A stretch of DNA of 64,000 nucleotides from Paraniabella hibiscisoli (lineage in GTDB: Bacteria; Bacteroidota; Bacteroidia; Chitinophagales; Chitinophagaceae). The translations under genes and the position numbers were made by a program. This document shows, piece after piece, positions 53,617-61,872 of the stretch. Numbering within the stretch: position 1 is the first letter of the stretch; each line of letters begins with the position of its first letter. The notes below the pieces were generated by a model. The model searched no databases. It was given only the letters and a program-made list of their open reading frames with translations, and was not told the origin of the DNA. The stretch covers positions 2,046,001 through 2,110,000 of the forward strand of contig NZ_JAKWBK010000001.1 of assembly GCF_022512515.1 (NCBI RefSeq). The letters are read 5' to 3'.

Positions 53617-54368
53617 TTTATTGTGTTACATATTTTTGGGTACTGATTGTATCTGCCAGTGGCATTGGTGTGGAATACAGAGCTGTTAATCTTTTTGGTG
53701 ATCACTAAATTCCTAAAATAGGCTTCTGTTCCCGGACCGATCCATAAGCCGATGCTTCCTTTAGCATCAGCGCCATGTTTTAAGTCCGAGACAATCAACG
53801 TGGGCTGATTGGCATTATGAACAAATAATTTTGCTGTGTTTCCCTGTACTTCAATTTTTATTTTTGTCCATATACCCACCTCTAAATCTACATACGATTC
53901 ATATTTCTCAGGGAAATCTTTACGCAGCTTATACCAGGGGAATTCCGGGTAAGATATATATTGAGCAGAATGGTTTCTCCGAACCTGGTCTGCGGCCCGT
54001 CCGTTTGTTGGACGCAGGTAGAAGCATTCAAATCCAGCGTTAGAACTATCTATTCGAAAAGCGATGCCTACAAAGCCCCGGGCTCCTTCTGATGCGTTTT
54101 TCATAGGCTGACCGGCTAATTCAACTTCGATAGTGCCATTGTGGAAATAGGACTTTTCCAGTTTGGCTATTCTCAATTCGGTATCGGCCTCCCGATCAAT
54201 ATCTGTTACTTTTACCGATCGCTGTTGCTTCAGCACTCCGGCCTGCACTGCTACATTCAGCGCCTCTAAATGTTGGGTGTCTGTAAGCGGGTATAATTTT
54301 TTCCCCGATTGGCTTTGGGCTGATAATACAGCCAGTACACAGGCCAGGAGTACAGTAAAATGCTTCAT
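53613..54368 (-). CDS. Secreted DUF1080/LamG-like protein
   Basis: Intact 251-residue protein: signal peptide (FTVLLACVLAVLSAQSQ), then a jelly-roll domain with FHNGTIEVELAGQP, ARGFVGIAFRIDSS, FECFYLRPTNGRA, DLEVGIWTKIKIEV and GSIGLWIGPGTEAYFRNL. It resembles the 3-keto-disaccharide hydrolase (DUF1080) fold. The last 25 residues are untypical. Its stop overlaps the next gene's start. Ligand unknown. Confidence 0.82.
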   Translation of the reverse strand: MKHFTVLLACVLAVLSAQSQSGKKLYPLTDTQHLEALNVAVQAGVLKQQRSVKVTDIDREADTELRIAKLEKSYFHNGTIEVELAGQPMKNASEGARGFVGIAFRIDSSNAGFECFYLRPTNGRAADQVRRNHSAQYISYPEFPWYKLRKDFPEKYESYVDLEVGIWTKIKIEVQGNTAKLFVHNANQPTLIVSDLKHGADAKGSIGLWIGPGTEAYFRNLVITKKINSSVFHTNATGRYNQYPKICNTIK

Positions 54369-54403
54369 TGTTATGCGTTTTCAGGTCTGTTCAGAATACT
54401 TTT

Positions 54404-55150
54404 TCAGTTATCCTTATTAATATTAAAAGTATCAAAAGATATAATGCCAAAATCGTTTACCGTTTTTAACCGATCTGTTTCTTTTACCAGCGCTTCTGCA
54501 TCCGGATCATTGCTGTTATTTAGTTTGTAGCTTATGAAATGATCTTTGTAAAGAAACCATTTGTTTTTGGCTTTATCGAATTTAAAAGTGGTAACATGTT
54601 CCCAGTGCTGCCCACCTGCAATGCCATGTTCGATCGAAAAGAACCCATTTTTTATGGTTGTTCCGGTAAACGGGTCGCCAAATGCGCCTCCGCAATCTAT
54701 ACAATAAACAGCATTGTCGTTTCGGATAGCAAGCTGGTAGCTATGGTCGCTTTGTCCTAAAAGTAACAATAGGGGGCGCTTATCGGGTTTGTTTGCTGCA
54801 TTATTGGAAGTGCTTTCTTTCGTATTCTTCCGCAGCACCAAGATATTGTCTGTTCGCCCATCGAGGTTGGCGTCGCCTGACGAGATATTGATGGCCGAAT
54901 AACCTTCCGGAACAAACATCTTCAATGACTGAGGTAAGTCGTCAATTGCTTCATTAAATGTGGGGTGTTTGTTTTCGCCATTCACTATGCCTGAACCAGG
55001 CTGAGGGGCGCCCGTCGAAAAACTGTCTTTTTGATCACCCTCAGGATCAGGGATCAATTCCCTATTTTTCTCAGGGGTATCATTTTTAGCGGTGCTTTGT
55101 CCGCAGGAAAAACAAAAGAGCGCAAAAAGAATAATAACTACAAATTTCAT
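54404..55150 (-). CDS. Conserved lipoprotein
   Basis: Intact 248-residue lipoprotein (lipobox ALFCFSCGQS). The mature part has a Ser/Pro/Gly-rich linker, then INISSGDANLDGRTDNILVL with a calcium-binding DxNxDGxxD loop, HSYQLAIRNDN, YCIDCGGAFGDPF and GQHWEHVTTFKFD. Similar proteins are common in Bacteroidota and have no set role. It starts about 35 bases upstream of the DUF1080-like gene. Confidence 0.82.
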   Translation of the reverse strand: MKFVVIILFALFCFSCGQSTAKNDTPEKNRELIPDPEGDQKDSFSTGAPQPGSGIVNGENKHPTFNEAIDDLPQSLKMFVPEGYSAINISSGDANLDGRTDNILVLRKNTKESTSNNAANKPDKRPLLLLLGQSDHSYQLAIRNDNAVYCIDCGGAFGDPFTGTTIKNGFFSIEHGIAGGQHWEHVTTFKFDKAKNKWFLYKDHFISYKLNNSNDPDAEALVKETDRLKTVNDFGIISFDTFNINKDN

Positions 55151-55381
55151 GGCTGTCAGGTAGCAATAATCAAGCCTTTGTTAGTTCAAGCGATTGTTGG
55201 TAGCTGTTGGCGCTGTTCGAGTTAGGTAGCTAATGGCTACCGGTTAGCAATGTGGAATAATATCGGCCCTTTTGCTACTGTAATGCCAATGCACTATTGC
55301 CTTCTATTTTGTTTGTAGCTGTTAGTCCGGGAATTTTCTTAAGATTTCGTCACCTTAAATTTCGATTTATCCTTATAGGCA

Positions 55382-55389
55382 TATCTTTG
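55382..55389 (+). promoter_or_regulatory. Promoter -7 box of the small unit
   Basis: TATCTTTG matches TAnnTTTG. A TTTC lies at 55360-55363, about 18 bases upstream, near the -33 TTTG position. A terminator 220 bases downstream suggests a short transcript. Confidence 0.5.
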
Positions 55390-55419
55390 CACACTTAAAA
55401 TCTGGCTGTACAGTTGCTT

Positions 55420-55449
55420 CTCCTTAAAATAGATATGTGAAAAAGGAGG
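55420..55449 (+). promoter_or_regulatory. Shine-Dalgarno and complementary anti-sequence
   Basis: AAGGAGG at 55443-55449 is a full consensus ribosome site, rare in this phylum, 8 bases before an ATG (55457) whose frame stops after three codons. CTCCTT at 55420-55425 can pair with AAGGAG and bury it in a hairpin. Confidence 0.4.
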
Positions 55450-55500
55450 AAATACTATGCAGACATGAGTAAATAATTCAATCACTTTAAAATTAAATTT

Positions 55501-55650
55501 ATGCCGAAAAAGACAGCTGAGCCCAGAAAGAATAAGCCTACACAGAAGAAAAGTTCAGCACAAAAAAAGCGAATCCAAAGAAAAAGCCCGTTAAATCAAA
55601 GATGTTGGGAGCCCGGTTCAAAAGCCGGGCTTTTTTATGCCTCTGTTTGA
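55501..55650 (+). CDS. Short Lys-rich ORF (uncertain)
   Basis: ATG 55501 reads MPKKTAEPRKNKPTQKKSSA, about 49 residues in the raw frame, ending inside and after the terminator hairpin, which is suspicious. One A more in the 7-A run at 55562-55568 gives QKKANPKKKPVKSKM, resembling the Lys/Pro/Ala-rich tail of histone H1-like bacterial proteins. The exact 3' end is unsettled. A small basic nucleic-acid-binding protein is plausible but unproven. Confidence 0.35.
   Translation: MPKKTAEPRKNKPTQKKSSAQKKRIQRKSPLNQRCWEPGSKAGLFYASV
55610..55636 (+). terminator. Terminator of the small unit
   Basis: AGCCCGG and CCGGGCT with an 8-base loop, followed by six T. Confidence 0.8.
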
Positions 55651-55751
55651 GTTTTGATTTAGGGCTATAGCACCAGGTTTTTCCTCCGGCGATTAAAAAA
55701 GCGAGAATGCTTTAGATATAGTGAAAGCGATCTGTCTTCTGTTTAGGTGGT

Positions 55752-55885
55752 GTGCACAACGTTTTAGGTATTGCTGAAGACGGGGATTTTTAAACTAAAG
55801 TTCAATAGAAGAACGAAGGTTGAACCTTATGCAAATGTTCAATCGAAGCCATCCAGCCCTGCTTTGGCAATACCTTGTTACGCAC
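55752..55885. repeat. Inverted-end repeat, copy 1 of the accessory array
   Basis: 134 bases bounded by imperfect inverted ends: left GTGCACAACG...AGGTATTGC (55752-55774), right GGCAATACCTTGTTACGCAC (55866-55885). It lies at the left edge of the accessory block, just downstream of the AraC gene. Its interior differs from copies 2-4, so grouping with them rests on the end structure and position. Confidence 0.5.
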
Positions 55886-55910
55886 GGGCGTTCTTGACAT
55901 TCGGTATCTG

Positions 55911-56811
55911 TTAGTTGAAAGATTGTCTGAACTTCAACGGCGAAATTTTTGTCTTGGTTTTAAATAATTTGCTGAATGATTGCATATGCTCAAATCCTAA
56001 ATCGTAAGCAATTTCACTCACCGTTAATTCTGTGGTTGATAATTTTTCCTTTGCTTTTTCTATTAGTTTTTCGTGAATATGCTGTTGCGTATTCATACCC
56101 GTTAATGTTTTGAGTAAACTCCGCAAATAGGTTGGAGAAACATTTAAGTTATCAGAAATGTATTGCACAGTTGGCAGTCCTTTTGAAACTAAATTATCAC
56201 TGTTGAAATAATCGGTAAGCAATGCTTCCAGGCGATCTAAAATTTGATGATTTGTTTTCTTTCGGGTAATGAATTGCCGTTGGTAAAAGCGTTCTGAATA
56301 GTTTAATAAGGTTTCAAGGTGGGAAATGATAATGTCCTGACTGAACTGGTCGATGTTGGCCTGATACTCGTTTTTGATATTTTCTACAATGCTGTTGATG
56401 GTCGTTTCTTCTTTTTCTGATAGAAACAATGCTTCGTTGATTTCGTAGCCAAAAAAATCGTATTGTTTTATTTTTTAGCTAAAAATGTGTTCCATAAAAA
56501 ATCGGGGTGGATAAACATCATCCAGCCTTCTATATTTTCCGGAATGTTTTCGCTTTCTCCACGCAATATTTGCCCGGGCGATAAAAACGCCATGATACCT
56601 TCGTCAAAATCGTATTGTTGCTGTCCGTAAAACAATTTATTGCATCCTCGTTTTAAGGTAATTACATACAAATCAAAAATAACCGCAACAATTCCTGTAT
56701 CCTTTTTTGCTTAGACAAATCTGCAATTTCAATCAACGGATGATGTGGTTTGGGCAAGCCCATTAATTGGTGCAATTGAGAGATGGTCTTTATGCGGATG
56801 GGCTTTGCCAT
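55911..56811 (-). CDS. AraC-family transcriptional regulator (two frameshifts)
   Basis: From ATG 56811: KPIRIKTISQLHQLMGLPKP, then, beyond a break at about 56675, a cupin-like ligand domain (LYVITLKRGCNKLFYGQQQY, FLSPGQILRGESENIPENIE). After a second break at about 56470, the C-terminal double helix-turn-helix: LPTVQYISDNLNVSPTYLRS and LTVSEIAYDLGFEHMQSFSK. About 300 residues. It opens the module DoxX, DUF2147, SDR that lies upstream on the same strand, and may regulate it. Confidence 0.88.
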
Positions 56812-56824
56812 AATGCAAATTTAT

Positions 56825-57178
56825 TTAATTTTTGAAAGGATACTTTAACCAAATCAATACCAACGGCATAATCAAAAACGGAATTTCCATCAATGCCATT
56901 TTAAAATTTCCTGTTCTCATTGCCAATGCCATAATAATTAATATGGAAATAGCGTTGAGCACATTACCTGCAAAAAATGTTTTTGGAATAAGTAGCAATA
57001 CGCCAATTAATAATGTAAGCCCGGCGAAGATGGGTATCATTGGCTCCGGTATACCCAAGTCGTTCATCATTTTTAACGATTCGGGATGTTTTTTGTAATT
57101 AAATGTATCCCATCCGTGTTTGAATGCCAGAAAAACCGACACTGCCAACAACACCAAAGAAATTATACTTTTTATCAT
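56825..57178 (-). CDS. DoxX-like membrane protein
   Basis: Intact 117-residue protein with four membrane helices: SIISLVLLAVSVFLAFKHGW, MMNDLGIPEPMIPIFAGLTL, NAISILIIMALAMRTGNF and LIMPLVLIWLKYPF. Its loop with KKHPESLKMMNDLGIP is typical of the DoxX/SURF4-like group. It sits 13 bases before the AraC gene, same strand. Role in oxidant or quinone handling is only family-level. Confidence 0.85.
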   Translation of the reverse strand: MIKSIISLVLLAVSVFLAFKHGWDTFNYKKHPESLKMMNDLGIPEPMIPIFAGLTLLIGVLLLIPKTFFAGNVLNAISILIIMALAMRTGNFKMALMEIPFLIMPLVLIWLKYPFKN

Positions 57179-57209
57179 CGTTTATTTTTTTAAAATTAAG
57201 GCAACTAAC

Positions 57210-57651
57210 TTATCTAATTCTTTTAAATTTCATTGTTTTACCTAAAAGCGAAATGCCTAAATATCCTCTGAAATGAAGTTCGTTTTCACTTTTCAATTTA
57301 GCATTCAAGCTGTAGGTATCGCCATCGCTGGGGTTGTATAATCTCCCCCTTCGTATTCGCCGTCGTTGTATTTCAAATTTGTAATGTTTACAATGCCTTG
57401 CCTGGAGCGGGTTTTAAGGAATTTATTGGGGTTGTTAAAATCTTTCTTAGGTGTTTCACCATCGGCTTCAAACATATTAGAAGCCCAAAGTAACCTGCCA
57501 GAATATTTACCCTCCTGTTTAAAAATTTGAAATTTTAACTTCACTTCACCGTCAATGCTTTCCCAATTACCAATAATTTTATCGGCAGGCTGTTGGGCAA
57601 AAGTTACCATCGATGCCAGTAACAAAATGCCTGCAAATAATATTTTTTCAT
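57210..57651 (-). CDS. DUF2147 secreted protein (two frameshifts)
   Basis: Adding one A in the start region (57642-57649) gives a signal LFAGILLLASMVTFAQ. The mature domain has PADKIIGNWESIDGEVKLKF, FKQEGKYSGRLLWASNMFE, RSRQGIVNITNLKYNDGEYE and, past a break at about 57330, YNPSDGDTYSLNAKLKSENE and LHFRGYLGISLLGKTMKF. Length about 145 residues. DUF2147 proteins are periplasmic beta-barrels of unknown role, often close to DoxX or SDR genes. Confidence 0.85.
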
Positions 57652-57709
57652 TTTTTAGTTAATTTTTTTGGGAGTAAATTCCAACCTTATCTTTATATAG
57701 CTACAAACA

Positions 57710-58622
57710 TTAAAATTCAACCTTTGCAAGAATTTCTGAAACTTCCACAATTTTTTTGCAACGGCTATATCATTTGCTTGTTCAGGAATTTTTGCAATGG
57801 CTGGAAAGCCACGTGTTTCGCCCATTTTGTTGGGACCGTAATACACTCCACCTTTAGCCTCTGGCGAAGTAGCTGCAAATAAAGTGGGTAATGCTCCTTG
57901 CGATTGTGGCTGAAATAAAAATGGGAAAAATCTTCGCATAATACCTGCACTACTCCATTTTCCGGCACCAGTTATCAATAAATTGGTACGAGAAACACCG
58001 GGGTGAGCAGCAAGGCTTTTGATGCCCCAACCGTTCTTTTCGCTTTGGCGTTGAAGCTCTAAAGCAAACATAAGGTTTGCAAGTTTTGCCTGACTGTATG
58101 CTTTCCTGGCTTATATAAAGTTTTTGACTGAAGGTCTTCGAAATTAATTTGACCATCACGATTAGCGATGCTTGAAACGGTAACCACGCGAGCATCTGGG
58201 GCTTTACGAAGCAAAGGAAGCAATTGTGCTGTTAACGCAAAGTGGCCAATATGATTTGTTCCAAACTGTAACTCAAATCCATCTTTAGTTTCGATCCTGT
58301 TAGGCGGTGTCATAACCCCTGCGTTATTGATGAGGAGATTGATAGCTTCTCCTTTGGCAAGCATTCTTTCTGCAAATTTTTTGATAGAAGCTAAGTCAGC
58401 CAAATCTATTTGTTCAAAACTTATTATTGCTTTTGGATGAAGTTGAAGAATTTTAGCAATAGCCTCAGTTCCTTTTTGAGTGTTTCGTCCCATCATGATT
58501 AGGTTCCATCCTGCGGATGATAATGCCAATGCATCTTCGTAACCAATACCTTCTGTACTGCCTGTTATTACTGCCAAACCCTTGCTTCTTTGAGGGATAT
58601 TTGCTGCTGTCCAATTTTTCAT
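57710..58622 (-). CDS. SDR-family oxidoreductase (two frameshifts)
   Basis: Short-chain dehydrogenase: cofactor loop VITGSTEGIGYEDALALSSA, NNAG in LLINNAGVMTPPNR, and active site YSQAKLANLMFALELQ (YxxxK) once a G is added at about 58103. The C-terminus reads KKLWKVSEILAKVEF with one more A at about 57742, ending at TAA 57710. About 305 residues, NADP-type. It begins the AraC-side module. Substrate unknown. Confidence 0.92.
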
Positions 58623-58968
58623 TTTAATTATTTTGTTGATGCAAAGATGGCACAGGTATGCTTGTTGGATGTATCCAAAACGACTGTTGTTGTAGTCGAA
58701 AGTGAATTGTCGTATAATCAGTTCGTTATTTTCCAGGTGTGTAATTTTTTTTATCTATGTCTTTTACCTTTGCTGCAGGTCGGGAGTTAGTATTCTGTTT
58801 GCCCGTAACCGCTGCTGATTGAAAATATGGTGATGAGGTTATGTACAAAAGCTGATCGATATTGTTAGCGGGAACTGAAGCTTAGATTTGCAAATAGCTG
58901 ATGTTGCAATGTCAAGCCCAACTTGCATAAATCTCAATGTTGTAGGCATACTCTTCGTTCACTGTGTT
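58623..58968. other. Gap holding repeat copy 3
   Basis: No gene. From 58775 it contains the inverted-end repeat, listed separately. The first 150 bases have short T-runs but no clear hairpin. Confidence 0.45.
58775..58930. repeat. Inverted-end repeat, copy 3 of the accessory array
   Basis: Left end GCAGGTCGGG at 58775-58784, right end GCCCAACTTGC at 58915-58925, which pair imperfectly. The interior shares GTTATGTACAAAAGCTGAT with copy 4 (19 identical bases at 58838-58856) and long stretches of further similarity over about 150 bases. Confidence 0.65.
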
Positions 58969-59583
58969 TTAAAGTCGCTTCGCTTTTTTCGGAACTTTGC
59001 CATTTTGAAAATCTTGTCTTTGAGTTGTGTCGCCCAAATCCATTACAAATGTGTTCCACTTGCCTAACCAGTTTCTTACAGCACAACTCCAATTGCCTGT
59101 TACTGTTTCTGAAAATTGCCAAAGTATATGATAACCTTCTTCATTTGAAAATCCTTCATTGTCCGCTTGCAATATACCTTTAGTCTTGTTCCAGATTTTT
59201 GTTTTTATATTGCTGACAACTTCAAAATTTCCATTCTCAAAAGCAGCATTTAGCATTTGAAAAGCATAAATTACTTTTACCTTATCAAAATAATTTGTCA
59301 ACCATTTAACCGCACCAGATGCAGGTTTACAGTCTTGAATATCTTCCTTAAACTCATTAAGTTCTTCTTGTCCTAATTCGCCTTCAATAACTGGATTTCT
59401 TTCTAATTGAGCTAATGGTTCTCCGTCTGCATTTAATATGTCAAGCGTTGTCCACTTGCTTGGTTCCTCGGTTGGGTCAAACTCAAGCTTTGCAGTCAAT
59501 CCATCTGCCGATAATGATTGAATGAGTTCGTTAATATGAATGTCTGGGTCTTGTGAACCTAATACTCTGATGTAATATCCCAT
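58969..59583 (-). CDS. Hypothetical protein in the repeat array
   Basis: Intact 204-residue soluble protein, no signal peptide: MGYYIRVLGSQDPDIHINEL, LIQSLSADGLTAKLEFDPTE, then EDIQDCKPASGAVKWLTNYF and NEEGYHILWQFSETVTGNWS. The C-terminal tail is basic. I do not recognise a family; it has the look of an immunity or accessory protein. It is flanked by repeat copies 2 and 3. Confidence 0.78.
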   Translation of the reverse strand: MGYYIRVLGSQDPDIHINELIQSLSADGLTAKLEFDPTEEPSKWTTLDILNADGEPLAQLERNPVIEGELGQEELNEFKEDIQDCKPASGAVKWLTNYFDKVKVIYAFQMLNAAFENGNFEVVSNIKTKIWNKTKGILQADNEGFSNEEGYHILWQFSETVTGNWSCAVRNWLGKWNTFVMDLGDTTQRQDFQNGKVPKKAKRL

Positions 59584-59607
59584 AGGAAAATGTTGCTTTA
59601 GAGTTGT

Positions 59608-59757
59608 CTATAACGTTTTTGAACTTTGCGTTAGGGCGGCAATACCTGGCTGCCGGCAGGTGGGGGAGTACAAAAGCCGATAATGTTACTAATGTTCAAT
59701 TGAAAAACTGCTGTTGAATTTTGTACTTCAGTCAGCCTAACGCAAAACCTGTGTTAG
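59608..59757. repeat. Inverted-end repeat, copy 2 of the accessory array
   Basis: Left part has GAACTTTGCGTTAGGGC (59621-59637), right part GCCTAACGCAAAACC (59735-59749), which pair. The interior holds GTACAAAAGCCGAT at 59668-59681, the same 14-mer as copies 3 and 4 with one C/T change. Separates two unrelated single-gene units on the minus strand. Confidence 0.6.
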
Positions 59758-59775
59758 TAGTTGTGATTGTTGTCT

Positions 59776-60228
59776 TTATAGTCTCAGGTCGTAAATTTGG
59801 TTATTGTCAATACTATATTGAACAGACCACCAACATTCTTTTGTTTTGTCGCTTGTATATTCTATTTTTCTCCATTCATCTTGTCCACCACAACGTACAG
59901 AAACAAACTCAATTTTTATTATTTTTTCTCCTTCAATACTTGTCATCCCGAAGTAACGTCTTTTATAATATTTCAACTGTTCTTGCAAAGGCACTTTTCC
60001 GTCAAGACTGTTTACAAAAATTGTTTGGTTGGTCTTTGTTCTCGTTTCCAAATAGTCAAGTAGCTTTTGTTCTGCTTCGTCAGTTTGAGATGTTGTCGGT
60101 TTGAATCCTATGTACTTGTCACAGGTATTGCTTTCAAAAACGACAAAGTCTTGAGTGTGCTTTCTTTCCGAGTCATTACAACTAGTCAGAAATAATATTA
60201 TCAATATGTAGATTGTATGTCTTAACAT
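59776..60228 (-). CDS. Hypothetical lipoprotein in the repeat array
   Basis: ATG 60228 (MLRHTIYILIILFLTSCNDS) gives a lipobox; the frame is open further up to 60285, but that would precede the signal. The mature part has FVVFESNTCDKYIGFKPTTS, EQLKYYKRRYFGMTSIEGEK and IKIEFVSVRCGGQDEWRKIE, with Cys pairs. 150 residues, intact, unknown family. It lies between repeat copies 2 and 4. Confidence 0.78.
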   Translation of the reverse strand: MLRHTIYILIILFLTSCNDSERKHTQDFVVFESNTCDKYIGFKPTTSQTDEAEQKLLDYLETRTKTNQTIFVNSLDGKVPLQEQLKYYKRRYFGMTSIEGEKIIKIEFVSVRCGGQDEWRKIEYTSDKTKECWWSVQYSIDNNQIYDLRL

Positions 60229-60240
60229 AACTGCCAACGA

Positions 60241-60394
60241 GCAGGTCGGGAATTGCATTCCGTGTGCCCCGTAACTGCTGATCACTAAAAATATGTTACT
60301 GAAGTTATGTACAAAAGCTGATAGTTATTCTTTAGTTGGACCTGAAGCTGGGATTTACAAATAGTCGATGTAAAAGTGTTTTGCGCCCAACCTG
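60241..60394. repeat. Inverted-end repeat, copy 4 of the accessory array
   Basis: Left end GCAGGTCGGG at 60241-60250, right end GCCCAACCTG at 60385-60394, partly complementary. The left end is identical to copy 3. Interior GTTATGTACAAAAGCTGAT at 60304-60322. Overlaps the upstream side of the lipoprotein gene. Confidence 0.65.
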
Positions 60395-60401
60395 TATGAT
60401 G

Positions 60402-60692
60402 CTAAGTTTTAAGTTTTTCATTTAGCAATTTATAGTTTTCTGTTTCTGTGTCAACCGTTAGTTTAGCTAAGATATTAAGAGCATTTTTCTTGTCAATTTG
60501 TCCATAAACGTCATAAGCACTATACAACAAGCTATTGAAAATAGATTCATGATTTATCTTGTCAACAAGTAAACTGTTATAATGAGTTTGTTTCAAGTCA
60601 AACGGTACAGGACCGGCATTTTCTAATAGACGTAGTAACGCTTTTATATTCGTATAGTTATTGACTAACCTGTAATAGTTAGTACTTGATCG
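60402..60692 (-). pseudogene. Hypothetical gene truncated by the IS element
   Basis: The frame runs open from inside the IS end to TAA at 60402 with no ATG in its first 33 residues: VRSSTNYYRLVNNYTNIKAL, RLLENAGPVPFDLKQTHYNS, then DKINHESIFNSLLYSAYDVY and ILAKLTVDTETENYKLLNEK. The upstream stop is a TAG within the IS inverted repeat. So the N-terminus was lost or lies beyond the IS. About 96 residues remain; no family recognised. Confidence 0.6.
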
Positions 60693-61856
60693 TACAGTCA
60701 GGGGCTAATTTTTAAATTTTCAAAAGGGATACAGATTAAATTAATTAGGCTGCTGGACTCACTTGATCCAGCAGTTTTTGTTTGGCTAAGGTAAGCGATT
60801 CTTTAAAAGTTTGCAGTGGAGTTTTACCAAAGCAAAATCTGCCACTGTGAGGTCGCTCATTGTTGTAATGGTCCAGCCACTCGTCCAGATCATTTTGTAA
60901 AGTTTGAAGATCCTGGTAGAGCTTTCTTCGGAAGGCGATTGCATAGAACTCATCCTGCATGGTACGGTGTAAGCGTTCGCAAATTCCATTACTTTGGGGA
61001 TGGCGCACTTTCGTTTTGCTGTGATCTATACCTTCAATCTGTAGATATAATTCATACTCATGATTTTCGGGTCTTCCGTTAAACTCAGTTCCTCTATCAG
61101 TAAGTATTCTGAGCATTGGTATTTCATGTTCGTCAAAGAATGGAAGAACTTTATCATTGAGAATATCTGCCGATGTAATAGCATGTTTGCTTGTATAAAG
61201 CTTAGCAAAAGCTACCCGGCTATAGGTGTCAATGAAGGTTTGTTGATAAATCCTACCTACACCTTTAATTGTGCCAACATAATAGGTGTCCTGGGAACCT
61301 AGATAACCAGGATGCTCCGTTTCAATTTCCCCATGGGCTTCTTGCTTTTCTTTTTTCCGTTCCATCGCTATAACCTGGGCTTCCGTAAGGATCAAACCGT
61401 CCTGAGCTACGCGAGCCTCCAGAGCCTTGAGACGTTTTTCAAAAATCTCCAGATCATGCCGTTGCCACACACAACGAACGCCAGCTGCTGAAATAAAAAT
61501 ACCCTGCTTGCGAAGTTCATTGGAAGCTCTGGATTGGCCATAGGCTGGAAAATCGAATGCCATTTTAACAACAGCATTCTCAACTGCTGGGTCTACACGA
61601 TTTTTGGGAATGGGTTTACGGCGACTTATTTCTCTGAGAGCCTCTTCTCCTCCAGTCTCATAGAGTTGTTTAAGACGGTAAAAACTGTCACGGCTAGTAC
61701 CCATTAATTTACAGGCACGAGTCACATTGTTCAATTGTTCGGCTAAATTGAGTAAGCCAACTCTGGATTTGATTAACTTAGTTGCAGAATTCATAATCTG
61801 ACTTTTGGGGGTTATTAATTTAGTTTGTCGTTACTCTAAATTAACCCCAACTGTCA
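60693..61856. mobile_element. IS481-family insertion sequence
   Basis: About 1.16 kb. Terminal inverted repeats are ACAGTCAGGGGCTAATTT at the left (60694-60711) and, reverse complemented, ACAGTTGGGGTTAATTT at the right (61838-61854). One intact transposase gene on the minus strand. No clear target duplication is seen. The left end lies inside an open reading frame. Confidence 0.85.
60745..61794 (-). CDS. IS481-family transposase
   Basis: Intact 349-residue DDE transposase. N-terminal helix-turn-helix region: [20 protein letters not shown] and [20 protein letters not shown]. The integrase core has [20 protein letters not shown] (first Asp), [20 protein letters not shown] (second Asp), and [20 protein letters not shown] (Glu), then [20 protein letters not shown] at the end. 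Full length with both ends in place, so it may be mobile still. Confidence 0.92.
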   Translation of the reverse strand: MNSATKLIKSRVGLLNLAEQLNNVTRACKLMGTSRDSFYRLKQLYETGGEEALREISRRKPIPKNRVDPAVENAVVKMAFDFPAYGQSRASNELRKQGIFISAAGVRCVWQRHDLEIFEKRLKALEARVAQDGLILTEAQVIAMERKKEKQEAHGEIETEHPGYLGSQDTYYVGTIKGVGRIYQQTFIDTYSRVAFAKLYTSKHAITSADILNDKVLPFFDEHEIPMLRILTDRGTEFNGRPENHEYELYLQIEGIDHSKTKVRHPQSNGICERLHRTMQDEFYAIAFRRKLYQDLQTLQNDLDEWLDHYNNERPHSGRFCFGKTPLQTFKESLTLAKQKLLDQVSPAA

Positions 61857-61872
61857 GATTAAGTCTTAACTT

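Larger units (their letters stand above)
55151..55910. other. Long gap holding a small transcription unit and repeat copy 1
   Basis: From left to right: a small GGTAGC/GCTACC palindrome near 55225, a -7 box at 55382, a strong Shine-Dalgarno at 55443-55449, a Lys-rich short frame at 55501, a terminator at 55610, and the inverted-end repeat at 55752-55885. No other genes seen. Confidence 0.5.

Noticed and set aside
55752..60394. Chromosomal integron with attC sites
   Set aside because: GTTAGGC/GTTGGGC strings recall attC boxes, but no integron integrase is in the window, the inverse core boxes are not in the right order, and only a loose match exists. Kept as a repeat array of unknown mechanism.
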